NCBI GenBank assembly: GCA_022539475.1
Contig: VCMS01000273.1
Coordinates: 79,824 to 143,823, forward strand
DNA from: Gracilaria domingensis
Lineage: Eukaryota; Rhodophyta; Florideophyceae; Gracilariales; Gracilariaceae
DNA length: 64,000 nt
Direction: 5' to 3'
In this document: piece by piece, positions 1 through 11,325 of the stretch
Numbering within the stretch: the first letter of the stretch is position 1
Layout of the letters: every line of letters begins with the position of its first letter
Program-made: the position numbers and the translations under genes
Notes under the pieces: model-generated
The model's input: the letters and a program-made list of their open reading frames with translations, nothing else
Databases searched by the model: none
Told to the model about the DNA's origin: nothing

Positions 1-1725
1 TGAATGTGAAGATCGACAAAGTATTGTTCATGAAGCGTTTGAAATGTATTTCTGATACGCGGTATCTGAAGCAGAAGGAGTGTTTACGACTGTATCAGAA
101 TCTCATACAACTACAGTCTCGAAACATCCGAAACAAAGTTTATTGTGGCACTGGCGATAACAACGAGCTGCAGCTTGTTGCATGGAGCTTGGAACCGTGG
201 GGAAGGGATTATGAGCGCTTTGGAATTGTGCCTGGGGTGTCAGCAGACTGCAAGGTGGTTGCCAACCGCTTCAATATCCCATTGATATCCATCAATGGGA
301 AAAACAAAGCTGGGCATTTGAGAACTTACTTCATGGGCTATTTGGTTAACGAAACAATGGAGAGCTTTGTGTGGTTTCTACAAAGATTCAATGACTGTGT
401 TCAGATATCCCCGAGTTGTTTCGCAATTGATCAGTGCACTGCTCTAATCGCGGCGCTACGTCAAGTGTTCCCTCTATCGTCTATTATATTAGACGACTGG
501 CACATCAATAAGAACCAGAAAATTAACACAGAGCGGTGGTGAAAGACGATAAATAGATCCGATTTGCGAGAGTATATGAACAACGCCTTGCACAAGCTTC
601 GTCAAAGTACAACTATGGAACAATTTGTAAAACAACGTAGCGCAATTGAACAAAGATTCTTTAGTGGTTCTAATACATCGCTTTCTCGTTGGTACAAGTT
701 CCTATATCACGAGAATTCCGAAATACTCGTTCGGTGTTACAAAGACGTCAGCCTCCTACGGAGGTTTTTGTTCCAAGGTAGCGGGTATTTTGAAGCATCT
801 CACTCTCGATACCGCCAATATGTTCTCTTAAATGACGTCCCCCTGGCAGATGTACCGTTCACTATGATGAAAATCACAGAGCGCCAGAAGGAGGAGCAGG
901 ATCAGAAGGCATCGTTAAGCAACACATCACTTCGAAATAAGCTGCTCATTTCAGGATGCCTCTCACAATGGAGACCTCAACACGAATTGTCCAAGCATAC
1001 ACTGCTTATAGCATCCACAAACTTCTCGATGGCAGTATGCGCTTGTCGGCATTTTCAGGTCATAGATGCAGTGGTACTGCCTACAAGAGATGCTCCATTC
1101 AACTTACCACTCGATATAAAGGACCTCGACATATCTTCCGAACAACCACTTGCACTCTTCACCATACGAAGATTGCAGATCGAAGAAGGCCACCGATCCA
1201 TAACGTATAATGCGTATTTATCAACGTATACAACAGCCCTGAGTACAAGTTCCATTAGGAGCGGCTGCACGTGTCGCGATATAACAGCAATGGGCGTTCC
1301 CTGCTGCCATCTTACGGGCTTGTTTGTCACCTAAAACGACGTTTGTGACCGATGGCCCAACGTGCGAAACGCAATTTTGACGCGGTTCCGCATAGAGCAT
1401 CTCTGGCACCGATACTGGTGCCGACATCAGAGCCAAAATGGGAACCGAGTCTCATGAAAATCAAAACAATCTCAGTGGCGAAGTTCAAAGAAGATTAAAT
1501 GCTGAGGCGGAACAAGAGCCTAATCTAGATGGTAATGAAGGACCAATCGTAGGCGAAACCAGTCGCCAAACGCAGCATAATCAACAGCCCAAAGCAACAA
1601 AACAATTGCATGAAGTATCTTCATACGTAGCTTATTCAGACTGCAAGGCACTCTGTGATCAAATGCACAGAGTGGCACAGACGTATGACCAAGTAGCAGT
1701 CGAGAGTTTAAAGCAGTACTTGTGA
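1..1725 (+). pseudogene. Mutator-like (MULE) transposase, partial and decayed
   Basis: The frame is open at the left window edge, so the N-terminus lies outside. The 3-542 part carries the MULE transposase core: a stretch reading YFMGYLVNETMESFVWFL followed by an IDQCTALIAAL segment and a LDDWHINKN segment, which matches the usual order around the catalytic Asp and the CxxH-like motif. A single in-frame TGA at 540-542 interrupts it, and the same frame continues to a TAA at 1332-1334. Near 1260-1315 it encodes a SWIM zinc finger (CTC, then CCH about ten residues later), typical of MULE and FAR1 transposases. The ATG frame at 1438-1725 resembles the helical MULE tail but is in another frame. 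MULE transposases cut and paste DNA through a DDE nuclease. At least one nonsense change and one frameshift make this copy inactive. The family call is fairly secure; the exact ends are not. Confidence 0.75.
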
Positions 1726-2110
1726 AATGGACTTGAGCAGTTAAACTCTGGTCGCTACCAAAACAGACTAGATGTAACTCTTCCGGTTAGCACTTGAGTG
1801 CAGGATTTCTCCCTCCCCTAATGCTCAAGACACCCGAGTCAGAGCACTCCCCATAACGACCATAAAAAACCCTAGTGCTGGGAATGGAAAAGCTGTACGA
1901 AAGCGCAAACGTTCGTTTTCGGAGCGTAAAACGCCTTCCAAAAAGCAGAAGATCAGTGCCGGAACTGAGATTCAGGGAGCAACCTATGCGAACAATAGAA
2001 TGACAGGTAATGGCAATGAAAGCGGTGGCATCCCAAATCCAGCTCAAGCAACAGAAAGTGCTCTACAAACTGTTGATCATCCAGACAACCAGTGTCAGAA
2101 GCACATGTGA
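1726..2110 (+). pseudogene. Probable C-terminal remnant of the MULE transposase
   Basis: Past the stop at 1723-1725 the reading frames still look protein-like. A frame open from roughly 1780 to the TGA near 2108 encodes a lysine/arginine-rich nuclear-localisation-like stretch (KRKRSFSERKTPSKKQK, about 1901-1951) followed by an Asn/Gly-rich tail. MULE transposases often end in such a basic tail. I infer that this is the decayed 3' end of the same gene. There is no independent domain to prove it. Confidence 0.35.
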
Positions 2111-3727
2111 AGATAGAAGACAAACGCACTGTTAATTAGCTTGAGCATGTTGTCGTTCGAAAGTAAAAGAATCTTTCTTACCCACAATATTCAGTCCCAT
2201 TGAGCACAAAAACTTCTACCAACTGTTCATAGTGATACAAAATCAGAGGCAGACTTCCCCTGGCCACCTTTCACAGCTGCTATTCTCCCTTCATTGGTTC
2301 CTGTAGCTCACTGCGCCAATTCATTCAACAAGCAAACTGTAAAGCTCGCGTGTGCAGAGTGCGATCGTGAAATAAGCGCCTTCCGCAGGCGTTAATTTCT
2401 TCAATATTGCCTCGAAGCTGTTTTACGTCGTAGTAGCCCTCCCAAGTGCTGCCAGACATTCTGTTGCCGTGGCTTGGCTGTACCCAGAAAGCAACATCAC
2501 CGGCAACATCATCCGTCGCTTGCAATGCAGTGCACAAGGAAAACGAGCTCGCCTTAAGTTCTACAATGTGAGGTGCTTCATTTCGTAACATATTCGTCGC
2601 TATTGCGAGCCAGTTACATGCCACTTATTAAACTGAGCTTACCACTCTACCGCTCTAGCACGTACTAAAGGGGCGCCAACACAGAACAGCGCAACCAGCG
2701 TACTGTTTTGAACCAACGCCAACATCAGGGAGCCACAAAGAAGCATTAAGAGCGCCCAGCTCTACAGCTGTGCCATTAACGCGCCGACTACGCGCAGTGC
2801 TGCAAGTAACACACCTTTAACAACCCACAGAAGTATTCAATTTTCACCAGCGCCGGTAGGCCTGCGCTCCGAACCAGTTACAAAAGCGCAACGCTCCAAA
2901 CGAACGTTCGAAATGCTCATTTTTAGACAAGCGTCAGTATTCCAGCTCAAGAGACAACCGATAGCATCGTGCCGATGCAGACGAGCGATAGAAACACGCT
3001 CTTTCGAAGCAGCTGCAGTAACGAGCAAGCCACAGCTGGAGACGAGCGCCCTTTACACAGAAGTTTCGAACCAGCGACAGCAACGAGCGCTCTTTTGGTA
3101 GTAGTGCGACAAATTACTGTCCAGAAACAGGAATAAAAAGCGCGGACATTTCAAACTGAAATCGGAGAAAAATAGCTGTCGGCGCTGCCGCATTCGGCGC
3201 CTCTGCTGGCATACGTTACTCTGTGACATCGCAGAACCAATTACTGTGAGGACACAGAGGAATCAGACACGTTGCGGTGTTGGAAGCCTCTATCATCACA
3301 CCCGCGTGGCTGGGACAGTCGGAATGAAATAAAAAAAAAGCTTCTCATAACCCGAAGTCTATGAAACTTTTAACAAATAAAACACGACGATGTCATCATG
3401 ACGTCTGCGAAAGATGAACCTGTGAATCTTGCTTACGACAGAGATACGGCGGGAGAAAACCAATACAGTGGTAGCCGCTTAGGAGCCCATTTTCTACCTC
3501 GTTCAGGGACAGAAGCAAAAAACAAATATTTAATTTTGACCCCCATGCGCGTTGTCACCCTAGTACTCTCGGCGTTGAACTGTCACCCTTAACCTTGCAG
3601 TAACGCGTCGAGCGGGCTTAGATCGGATAAGCAAAAGCTGCCGTTCTGGGTGCTCTTCGAGCCAAATGCGATGTCGTTCACGCTTCTCGCGAGCTCGTGC
3701 TTGATATGCAGCCCTCACGGTGGCCTG
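2111..3727. other. Intergenic, no gene recognised
   Basis: Only short frames occur here and none looks like protein. The stretch 2640-3110 repeatedly uses short AGCGC/GAGCGC words, giving a vaguely repetitive texture, but I could not define a tandem unit. The terminal repeats of the flanking MULE and pogo remnants may lie here; I did not find convincing ones. Confidence 0.5.
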
Positions 3728-5454
3728 CTACTGCCGCTGAGCTGCCTTGCGAGCTCTTCCTTTGGCCTTGCGACCATGATTTTCCTCGCGCCTCGCACGT
3801 CGCTGCTCAGTAACTACTGCGCGCTCGCTGCGCTCTAATTCGCGGCGAGTAGCTACGGCTTCACGTGCTACACGGCGCTCTTCTGCGGCGGCTGCCCGCT
3901 TCGCTTGCTGCTGAGCCCTGAAACCTGTTTTTGTCTCTCTTTGCTCCTTTCGCTCTTCCCGCTCTGTCGCCTTCGCTATTCTTTCCGCCTCTGCCGCTGC
4001 GCGTCGCTGACCCTGCTTCTCTAATTCAGACATTTCCGCCGTAGACGTAAGGAGGGAACCTGCTCTTGTGTTCAGGGTACCGTTCTCTAAAACATCACCG
4101 CCGGCTTCTATCAATGTTCTTGAACCAGAAAACTCCTCAACCAGCTGTTTGTAGGAGGCGAAGGCAGCCGCATGGTCATCGTTTTCTTTGATTTTTGTTA
4201 TGTCAGAAGCGGTAATGACTTACGAATTCGGCCCTTTCAGTCTTTCGTCCAAGACACCGCAGGCTTGAAGGCCGTGTACTATGTTTGCATATCGCACGGC
4301 ACATATATATGCTTGATTGAGGATGCTGCAGAGCGTGTAAATGTCGTTTCGGTCGGCTCTTTTCTGCAGAAGTGTGCGCTCATTTAAGAGGTTTCGGAAC
4401 CTGTTCTTGAAAAGGGAAAACACAGTGTAATCCAGAACTTATGTGCGATGGCTTCTGTGGGCCGGTGGGCAGATTGCGACCATATTGTTATCCTTCATGA
4501 GCTTCAGCGAACGGTACGTTACATGTGCTTCATAACCATCCATGGTGACCAAAATATACTTATGTTTCTCACGAAGAGGCTTCGTTTCTCCACAAAATGT
4601 TTGACCCGTTCATGGAAGATATTGCTGTCCCCTCCAGCAGGATTGCGGTAAACCGTTTTGGCATTCAACGGAAGAAAGAAGGATGGAGTCTCTCTCGTGC
4701 CATCCGGACGAATTCGGTATTTGGATCTCACACGCGGAAGCACTACAACCGGTGTCCAAACCTTTCCATCAGCGGACACAACTGGCATAATCGTGACGTG
4801 CTGCGCGTCTCCTGCCCATTTCAGTTCGATTGAGTTGCTTCGCCCCTGCGAAGAAGAAAGCGCTTTCGTTCTCGCGTGACATTCGGTCCTAGTAGAAAAA
4901 CCACTTTCATCTATGTTAAAAACTTTTTCCGCAGACACGATGTTAAACTCTTTGTACGCTTGCTTCAGGGAAGCAAAGTGTTTGGCGAGATTTGTCTAGG
5001 ACATCGCCGTAGTTCTTGCGCTCTCAAGGTTTGATCTGCGTTTCAGTGCGAATTGAGGGTTTCCTTTGATGAAGTTTGAAACAAACTTGTCCCCTGGATG
5101 ATTGCTTCGAAACCGTGTTTGTTGTTGTCGATGAGTAGACATCTTGTCTACGTAGAACTTAGCCATATCTTTGAAGCACTCACGTGAGAGTAAAGTACCT
5201 TGATTGGCGTAATATGTTGCTGCATCTGCCAAAAGTTGCTCTTCGTCGCTGGTTAAAGCAAACGACATTGCACTGTGCTTAGAGTTCAGGTCAAGTTGTC
5301 CGTTTAGAAGACGCTGCGCCTGAGACTTGGAAACTCTGAATTGCCTGGCAGTTTGTCTAATGGAGAATTTTGTTGAAAGGCAATAAGCTTTCGCGGCGAG
5401 TAGAGGGGCATATGTTGTTCTGTCCATGATAGGGGCCACTACTCGTCGCTGCAC
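3728..5454 (-). pseudogene. Pogo/Tigger-like (DDE_1, CENP-B-type) transposase, decayed
   Basis: Read on the minus strand, 5454-4996 encodes an N-terminal helix-turn-helix (FSIRQTARQFRVSKSQAQRL), then the NP-FALKRRSNLESARTTAMS linker seen in CENP-B/Tigger proteins. After an in-frame TAG at 4996-4998 the same frame goes on into the DDE_1 nuclease: FNIDESGFSTR holds the first Asp, and a VTMDGYEAH stretch, reached after a one-base shift near 4590, holds the second. A later LDYTVFSLFKNRFR stretch holds the third. A further TAA interrupts near 4437, another at 4220-4222, and an Arg/Ala/Glu-rich helical tail runs to 3728. So the order is HTH, DDD nuclease, basic tail, with at least three stops and one frameshift. 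The element is dead. Terminal inverted repeats were not identified. Confidence 0.75.
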
Positions 5455-5704
5455 TATGGTCGATTAACCGCGGAGACTGAAAGGCGTCTTGTGATGACAA
5501 AGGAGCTCAAGAGCTCGCTCAGAACGTTGAGAATAAGTAGGGGGATGCGCATCCGGGTTTTCAGGGGTAACAACGGTCGCTGAATTCGAAAATGCTACCA
5601 GATTGCGACAATTCGAGCCCATTGTTGCGCTAGAAGCTCATTATTGAGACGGAGCAGCACTGGTTCAAAAAATGTCCGGTTTCTTATCGAATAGTCCGTC
5701 CTAA

Positions 5705-5736
5705 GGGCCTTTCCACATAAAGACAGACAAAACGCA
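5705..5736 (+). repeat. Left terminal inverted repeat of the Harbinger element
   Basis: Begins GGGCCTTTCCACATAAAGAC and pairs with the reverse complement of 9409-9440 with several mismatches. It is preceded by the target-site TAA at 5702-5704. Confidence 0.8.
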
Positions 5737-5984
5737 CCATGGACACGGAGCATTTCTCGATTTGTCCACAATCTTTCCATAAAAACATTGGACATTTTTT
5801 AGAAATGTGGAAACCGTTGAAGACATTTCCGGAGACAACACGCATGCATTTGGCGCCAAAATACAAATCGTACGCATACAAAAGAGTCCTGTTCCAACAT
5901 CCGTTTTCCAATGATCGTCACCGATCACAAGCCTTTCCACTTTGCTTCCACAACTAAAGAGAACCACAATCAACACTTCACAAA

Positions 5985-6859
5985 ATGTCTGACATTGTTT
6001 CCATTGCTGAACAAAACGCTTTAGCAACCTTGGTACCTGCTGCGGACCGTAGAAAGAAACTCTCCATAAACTATGCTAAAACAATATCATCGACTGATTT
6101 GACACAAAGCAGTGCAGCTTGTCACCCTCAAAATGTGCATGAAGGTGTTTTGGTTCCTCCACAGTCTTTCAATGCAACTCGCTTACCCAACGATATACAT
6201 GGAGTTGTCTCGGCTTCTCCACAGCTCTCTACTGCCCCGCCAAACCCACCAAATACTATCACGTATTCTCAAAATGTTGCAACTGCAGCAACTACTGCAG
6301 AAGTCAAAAATGTGAATACAACCTGTCCAAACAAGGTTATGACCATGACACTGTTCTGATCTTGCTTCAGACAATGAAAGCTGCTGGATACGGCTCTCGT
6401 CAACATCAACGAAAGACGCTTAAGGAAGTTTTCTCTACAGCAATCAAAATGGCAAAAGAAGAAAACGGCATTGTACGTTCTATCCAGGCGTGGCAGAAAA
6501 AGTTTGTGCGCCTTCGCAATGACTATACAGCTTACATATAAAATCTGTCACAATCTGGCCGTGATGGGGAAGATAAAACCCTTTACAACAAACCGCCTTT
6601 CTTTGAGGAACTGCATGAACGCGAATCAGGAAAAGAACGCCATGAGCCGCCTGGGGCGTGTAACACACACGAAGGAATTGAAGATGCGTCGTTGAACAGT
6701 AGCCGTATGCGAGCTAGGACGTCTGGGAAAGGGTTCCTTGAAAAGTATTCTACTGAGCAATAAGAGCGGCATAGTCAAATCATCATGGAAATGAAGCGCG
6801 GAAATGAGGAACGATGGAAGATGCGTATGCTGCTCGAGAAATTTCTTGACAAGATGTAA
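5985..6859 (+). pseudogene. Harbinger accessory Myb/SANT-like DNA-binding protein, broken
   Basis: ATG at 5985 opens a frame to a TGA at 6357. The continuation, shifted by one base near 6340, encodes a Myb/SANT-like or MADF-type trihelix region: VLILLQTMKAAGYGSRQHQ, then AWQKKFVRLRNDYTAYI and a PPFFEELHE stretch, with the spaced Trp and aromatic residues typical of this fold. Two in-frame TAA codons (6539-6541 and 6761-6763) interrupt it before the final TAA at 6857. In known Harbinger elements this second protein binds the transposon ends and brings the nuclease into the nucleus. Its last 85 bases overlap the 3' end of the transposase frame tail to tail. The N-terminal 100 residues are Ser/Thr/Pro-rich and probably disordered. 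Confidence 0.65.
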
Positions 6860-8159
6860 GAATTTGGACATCTGCACTCTTGATTGAGAATATAGTAAAG
6901 AAGTGCACGTTGTTTACGGCCTTGTGCCGTTTCTCCTGTTACTTCATCTCTGTTGCCCTCAATACCTTCTGGCAGTTCTGTGTCGTACTGTTCACTATTA
7001 GATAGTGACATATTATGCAAGATTATGCAAGCCATAAGCATAATAGCAATTTTGTCTTCGTGGTGCAAATGAATACCTGTGCGGAGAATGGGGAAGCGAT
7101 TTTTGAGATCCCGGATGCACACTCAATTGGCTTTCGAGTTGTCGATGCAAGTTTATCTCACACACGCAGGACCGGATTCGCTTTCATTTCCGCTTCAGAG
7201 CTTGATTTCATCATGTTTACTTGTAGCGTAACGGCGCAGTCTCCCATTAGGTAAGGCCTCACATGTATGCCCCCAACCGAAAGATCCTTCACAACCGACT
7301 CTCCCAACCATTTTCCACTCTCAATGTTGTGCTTCAGCACTGACCGTCCATATATTGTACTGTCTCCCAACACGCCCGGGAGCCCCACGTCCGCATATAT
7401 TATTCTTCTCGCGGCATCGCAAACGGCAAATGTTATGATAATTGTAAATCCTTTGTAACAACGGTACTCATAGTACTGGTCTTCTGGGCATGCAGGCCAT
7501 CGAATGTGTGTGCCGTCAATCGCATCGACGCAATGAGGTAAGCCCGCCAACCGTTTAAATCCAGCCATTACTTCAGCAAGTTCTTGCTCGTTTGTCGGAA
7601 ACTTCACTTTTTAGTTGAATGTCCTGCATATCGTAGTCGATACACTCCGAATACAGTCATTGACTGTGCTGCGCGCTATTACTAACGTCGTAGCAACGCG
7701 CTCGCATGAGCCCCCTCTCACGTACATGAGAAATGCAGCCACTTTCAGTTCAACAGCGAACGGTTTTCGGCACCTAGTTATTTCTGATGCCTGACTGCTG
7801 CCATAAACTGCCGCGACCAGCGGACAAAAAACGGTATGTGGGACCCTGAAAAGTGAAGACCACGTAGGGGTTAGCCTCACATTAGGATGAAAAGCATAGT
7901 CGTATAGCCATGTTGGAGAGTTTCTCATTCTGCACCAGACCCTTCTATGATAACCTCCACGCATATCCGAATAGTTCAGGAGTAAAGCCATTTGGTCGCC
8001 TTTGGCGATGAGAGAGGCATCAAACTGATCGCTCTCATCTTCAAGAGACAGAATGCATTGTGTTATTATTGCGAATACGTTCCTCTGCGCCAAGGACATT
8101 CGTGTACCTTCCAGGTCTTTGGGGTCCATACTATCCTCCTCAGCATCGAGACCTCTCAT
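6775..8159 (-). pseudogene. PIF/Harbinger transposase (DDE_4 nuclease), broken
   Basis: The first ATG is at 8159; the open frame upstream lacks a better start. The N-terminal part ends in a helix-turn-helix-like segment with SCERVATTLVIARSTVND. After an in-frame TAA at 7611-7613 the frame continues into the DDE_4 nuclease: CVDAIDGTHIRWP carries the first Asp, LPGVLGDSTIY a further conserved Asp, and PYLMGDCAVTLQ the GD motif. A TGA at 7158-7160 and a frameshift near 7107 follow. The next piece gives the family's C-terminal signature: PIECA with the catalytic Glu, LKNRFPILR, then ACIILHNM. Two stops and one shift mean it is inactive. It converges with the Myb-like gene, the classic two-gene Harbinger arrangement. 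Confidence 0.8.
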
Positions 8160-8160
8160 G

Positions 8161-9225
8161 GCTAGAGCGGGGGCGAGAGCGACGGCAGGATTTGCGGCGA
8201 GTAAGGGCACTGGAAGATTACTGGCAAGGGCGCCGTCAAAAGCAACTGCGAAGGCGACAGCAAGAGCGGCGGCGAGTGCAGCGGCAAAAGCGCCGGCACT
8301 TACGGCAGCGGTTGCTGAGGCACAAAGCGGCGGAATGGGCGGCAGTACGACAGCAGCCGAGTGTCACAGGCTAGATTATCGGCGAAAACTTGTAGCAGCG
8401 GAGGCCCATGGGGGAGAAAGAATGCTAGCGAGTGCCGCTGTGTCACGTACTTTGGCGGACACGAAGGCCGGGGAGAGCGTTTGCCAGGATCGGAGCCAAG
8501 TACAACGATGGGTAGCGAGTGTGGCGGCAAGAAAATGAACCAAGCGCGGTAACGAGTGCGGGAACACCTATAGTCGAAATTTGCGGTGTTCAGAAGAAGC
8601 GACAAATAAGAGATACTGGTGAGGCGGCCACTGACGCTTGGAGTATCTGCGCAGGCCACGAATTCGACGGCGATAGAGTCGTCTGCGGCCGTGGCGACGT
8701 CGACTGATGCGAGGATGAGAACCGGAGTCGACAGCGGCAGCAGTCGTGGCGTGCGTGATTTTAACGCGTCAGATTGACAGCGAGTGCGGCAGCGGCGTCG
8801 ATGGCGGTTTCGGCAATTTGAACGCCTTGGATCGGCGGCGGGTTGGCCTTTTGGTGCGGTGGCGGCGTCGGTGGCAAGTCGGTGATTGCAGCGCCGTAGA
8901 TCGGCGGTGCTTGAGGCGGCTGCTTGCGGCGGCAGGATCAATGGTCAAGTCCGCGGCCGCCGTGATGGTGAGTATGGCGGTGGGAAAGTCCGACGGCGGT
9001 GGTGGTGGCGGAGGCGGCGACGAGTGCGACGCCAAGAAATGACGGTGAGTCCGACGGGTTTAGCGATGTCTGCCTTAGTGGTGACGGCGAAGAGTGCGGC
9101 GTCAAAGATTGGAGGCGAGTGGCAGGGGTAGGAAGTCCGCAAAGAAACGAGGGTGGGTGGGGTGGTGGCGGCGGTGGCGGCGGTGGCGAGTACGGCGGCG
9201 TCGAGGCCACACTCGCTTTTCTTTT
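8161..9225. repeat. GC-rich degenerate GCG/GGC/GGT repeat tract in the Harbinger element
   Basis: About 1 kb is built from short GC-rich words, with the phrase GCGAGTGCGGC and close variants recurring about every 30-200 bases (for example near 8268, 8429, 8515, 8780, 9020, 9090 and 9187). It ends in a run of GGT/GGC/GGA triplets around 8997-9020 and 9158-9195. The triplet period leaves several long frames open on both strands, none of which reads like a real protein. I treat it as a decayed low-complexity tract between the transposase start and the right end. Confidence 0.6.
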
Positions 9226-9408
9226 CAATTGCCACCGCTTCATCCTCTTTCGGACTGATTTCGAACGTTTGGAGCTTTGCCTTGTGCAGAGCATTTCATC
9301 GCTCAAAAAGAGCCGACAAAATGTAATACGTTTCGATTGAAACTGGACAGGTGCGACGTGTCGTTTTCGGATGTGTTTTATTCAAAATGTAAGCGATTTC
9401 GGACAAAA

Positions 9409-9440
9409 TGCATCGTGTCTGTCCTTATGCGGGAAGGCCC
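9409..9440 (-). repeat. Right terminal inverted repeat of the Harbinger element
   Basis: Read on the minus strand it begins GGGCCTTCCCGCATAAGGAC, matching the left end. It is followed by TAA at 9441-9443, which completes the three-base duplication. Confidence 0.8.
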
Positions 9441-9524
9441 TAAGAGGTGGTTGTGGCCAAGAGGGAGGGCACCCGATGATAGGGACTCCGAAAGCGTTAC
9501 GTTCATTGGTGGAGGATCATCTGA

Positions 9525-11306
9525 ATGTTTTCATGTATTGCTGAAGTGCCACTTTCTGGGATAGCAACACCCGAATTCCAGGGTCTTGTGGACATTTTGA
9601 GAGGAAGAATGCCGTACTGCAGAAAAAGAATCTTTGACTCTTACTTGTTGTCTACATACAAAGCAGTGTGCAAGATTCTGAGAAAAAGAATAGGAAAGGC
9701 GAAGACAGGCTCACTTACTTTTGATGGGTGGAGTGCAGCACTCGGAGCCTCTATCATGGGTGTAACATGGCATTATATTGACCTCAATTGGCAGCTGAGT
9801 TCTATTCCAGTGACCACGTTAAACCTTGGAAACTTACCAAAAACTGCAGAGCAACTTTGTGAAGTGTTGCGTGCTATCGTTTCTACCAATTTGATTGTAG
9901 GGTCCGACAACTTTTTTGTTTCTACAGTGACTACAGATAATGAGGCTGCAACGGCAAAGGCAGTTGATATCTACACGAATTATATCGGTTCAGTACGCTG
10001 TGTGTGTCATACAATGGCACTAATGGTAAATGATGTTTTCCAGACTGGCACAGCTTGGGACAACTACATGCAACACGTCAACAAAGTCACGTCGCATTTT
10101 AAATATCATCCTAAGGCTGCAATGTTGCTGCGTGAGCTGCAGACAAATGAGGGGATTACAACAGATCATATTCAAAGATTGAAGCATGACGTACCTACGC
10201 GCTGGCATTCTGGTCTCGCAGCTTTGACCACATATCTCACGAGAGCTGCAAACATACGTGAGGTCGCAAACCGTTTAAATATAGCACATTCTGATTCACC
10301 GCACCTCTCCGAAGAGCATATCAGTTCTTTGGTAGAAATTGTCACGGTCTTGAAAGAGGTTCGACGAGTCGCAAAACAACTGGAAGCTGACAGATCCGTT
10401 ACGATGTCTCGTGCGCCACGTTTACTTCTAGTGCTTTACAAAACGCTTCAAATAATGTCTGGAGAAATGCTACCCAACTCTGTTTTCTTTCATCAATCCG
10501 AACCCGAAGAAGTTTCGACTAGCCCTTTTCCAGCCGAGCCGATTGCACGACGCTGTATCGTCACCGTCGCCAGCACTGACAAAGCACGCGATGATGCTCG
10601 CGCACTACGACTCGTTAAGCCTGTGGCTCCTGATTTATGTCGCAAACTATGTACGTCTTTAGAAGCTCGGTTGGGTATTTTATGGAAGCCTGTTTCTGCT
10701 GCGTCAATTGCGTGGGATCCCAGTCAAGGTGATCATGATTTTCATCATTCAGGACGCAGTTTGTCATTGGCAGAGGGTAGACGTGTCCTATTGTTTCATT
10801 TGGCGGCGATAATAGACATTAATGAATGCGAATTGGAGTTTCTGAGTTCATCACAGTATCAAAAAGATGTTAACTTTGATTTGTTATACGGGGCTCTGGT
10901 TCGAGAAATACAATCTCTTGATGAGTGTTTGGGATTCTCTACATCATCCCTTGAAACTTTAACTGAACTATTTCATAGCAACATGCGTCAAGTCTTGAAA
11001 GAAAACGGTCAAAGAGACCCTGATGAAGCTCTGATGTTTTGGAAAAGCGCTAACGAAAAACTTGGTCTCGTTAGCCTCGTCCGCTTCAACACTGTTGCTC
11101 GCGCTTTGTTGTCTTCGCAGGCATCGTCGGCTGCGGCTGAACGTCTTTTAAGTAATATTGGACGGAGAGAAGGGAGTCAATGCCAATCTTTGTTGAGCAG
11201 TACGACCGAGATGTGCGAAACCATCCGCGTTTTCGTCCAAAATGAGCTTCGCACAACGGACAATGTTCAGAAAGGTTTATTGCACGTCAGAGGTGACTCG
11301 TTCTGA
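9525..11306 (+). CDS. hAT-superfamily transposase, 593-residue open frame
   Basis: The ATG at 9525 opens an uninterrupted frame to the TGA at 11304. The N-terminal part has SLTFDGWSAALGASIMGVTW (first catalytic Asp region) and TVTTDNEAATAKAV (second Asp), then VRCVCHTMALMVNDVF, the CxxH-like segment of hAT proteins. Next comes KHDVPTRWHSGLAAL with the conserved RW pair. The C-terminus has LLSSQASSAAAERLLS, the hAT dimerisation segment. The N-terminal BED zinc finger expected in this family is absent from the frame, so the gene may lack its 5' end; the Harbinger right end lies only 85 bases upstream. The LTR of Gypsy element A begins 20 bases past the stop, so the hAT 3' end is also displaced. 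It is the only apparently intact transposase in the window. Activity would need the missing ends. Confidence 0.75.
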   Translation: MFSCIAEVPLSGIATPEFQGLVDILRGRMPYCRKRIFDSYLLSTYKAVCKILRKRIGKAKTGSLTFDGWSAALGASIMGVTWHYIDLNWQLSSIPVTTLNLGNLPKTAEQLCEVLRAIVSTNLIVGSDNFFVSTVTTDNEAATAKAVDIYTNYIGSVRCVCHTMALMVNDVFQTGTAWDNYMQHVNKVTSHFKYHPKAAMLLRELQTNEGITTDHIQRLKHDVPTRWHSGLAALTTYLTRAANIREVANRLNIAHSDSPHLSEEHISSLVEIVTVLKEVRRVAKQLEADRSVTMSRAPRLLLVLYKTLQIMSGEMLPNSVFFHQSEPEEVSTSPFPAEPIARRCIVTVASTDKARDDARALRLVKPVAPDLCRKLCTSLEARLGILWKPVSAASIAWDPSQGDHDFHHSGRSLSLAEGRRVLLFHLAAIIDINECELEFLSSSQYQKDVNFDLLYGALVREIQSLDECLGFSTSSLETLTELFHSNMRQVLKENGQRDPDEALMFWKSANEKLGLVSLVRFNTVARALLSSQASSAAAERLLSNIGRREGSQCQSLLSSTTEMCETIRVFVQNELRTTDNVQKGLLHVRGDSF

Positions 11307-11325
11307 CGTGCAGCGCCGCACTATT

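Larger units (their letters stand above)
5705..9440. mobile_element. PIF/Harbinger DNA transposon, complete ends
   Basis: The element is bounded by TAA on both sides (5702-5704 and 9441-9443), the three-base TWA target duplication typical of PIF/Harbinger. Both ends begin GGGCCTT when read inward, and about 30 bp of terminal inverted repeat can be aligned, with a shared core ATAARGACAGACA. Inside are the two genes expected of Harbinger: a Myb/SANT-like DNA-binding protein on the plus strand and a DDE_4 nuclease transposase on the minus strand, arranged tail to tail. Words of the type TTTGTCC recur just inside both ends and may be subterminal binding sites (inference). Both genes carry stops, so the copy is no longer autonomous. 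Confidence 0.85.

Noticed and set aside
6-1334. Starts at GTG or TTG for many frames (for example 6, 564, 36672, 47039, 54862, 55776)
   Set aside because: The DNA is eukaryotic, so these are not taken as start codons. The first sensible ATG was used, or the frame was treated as broken or partial.
3540-5580. Terminal inverted repeats for the pogo-like element
   Set aside because: A weak GGGT-ACA-like similarity between the flanks was seen but is too short and imperfect to support.
8300-9340. Several long frames on both strands (for example 8300-8941 minus, 8938-9306 minus, 8053-8538 plus)
   Set aside because: Produced by the GC-rich triplet-like tract. Composition is low complexity and no domain is visible.
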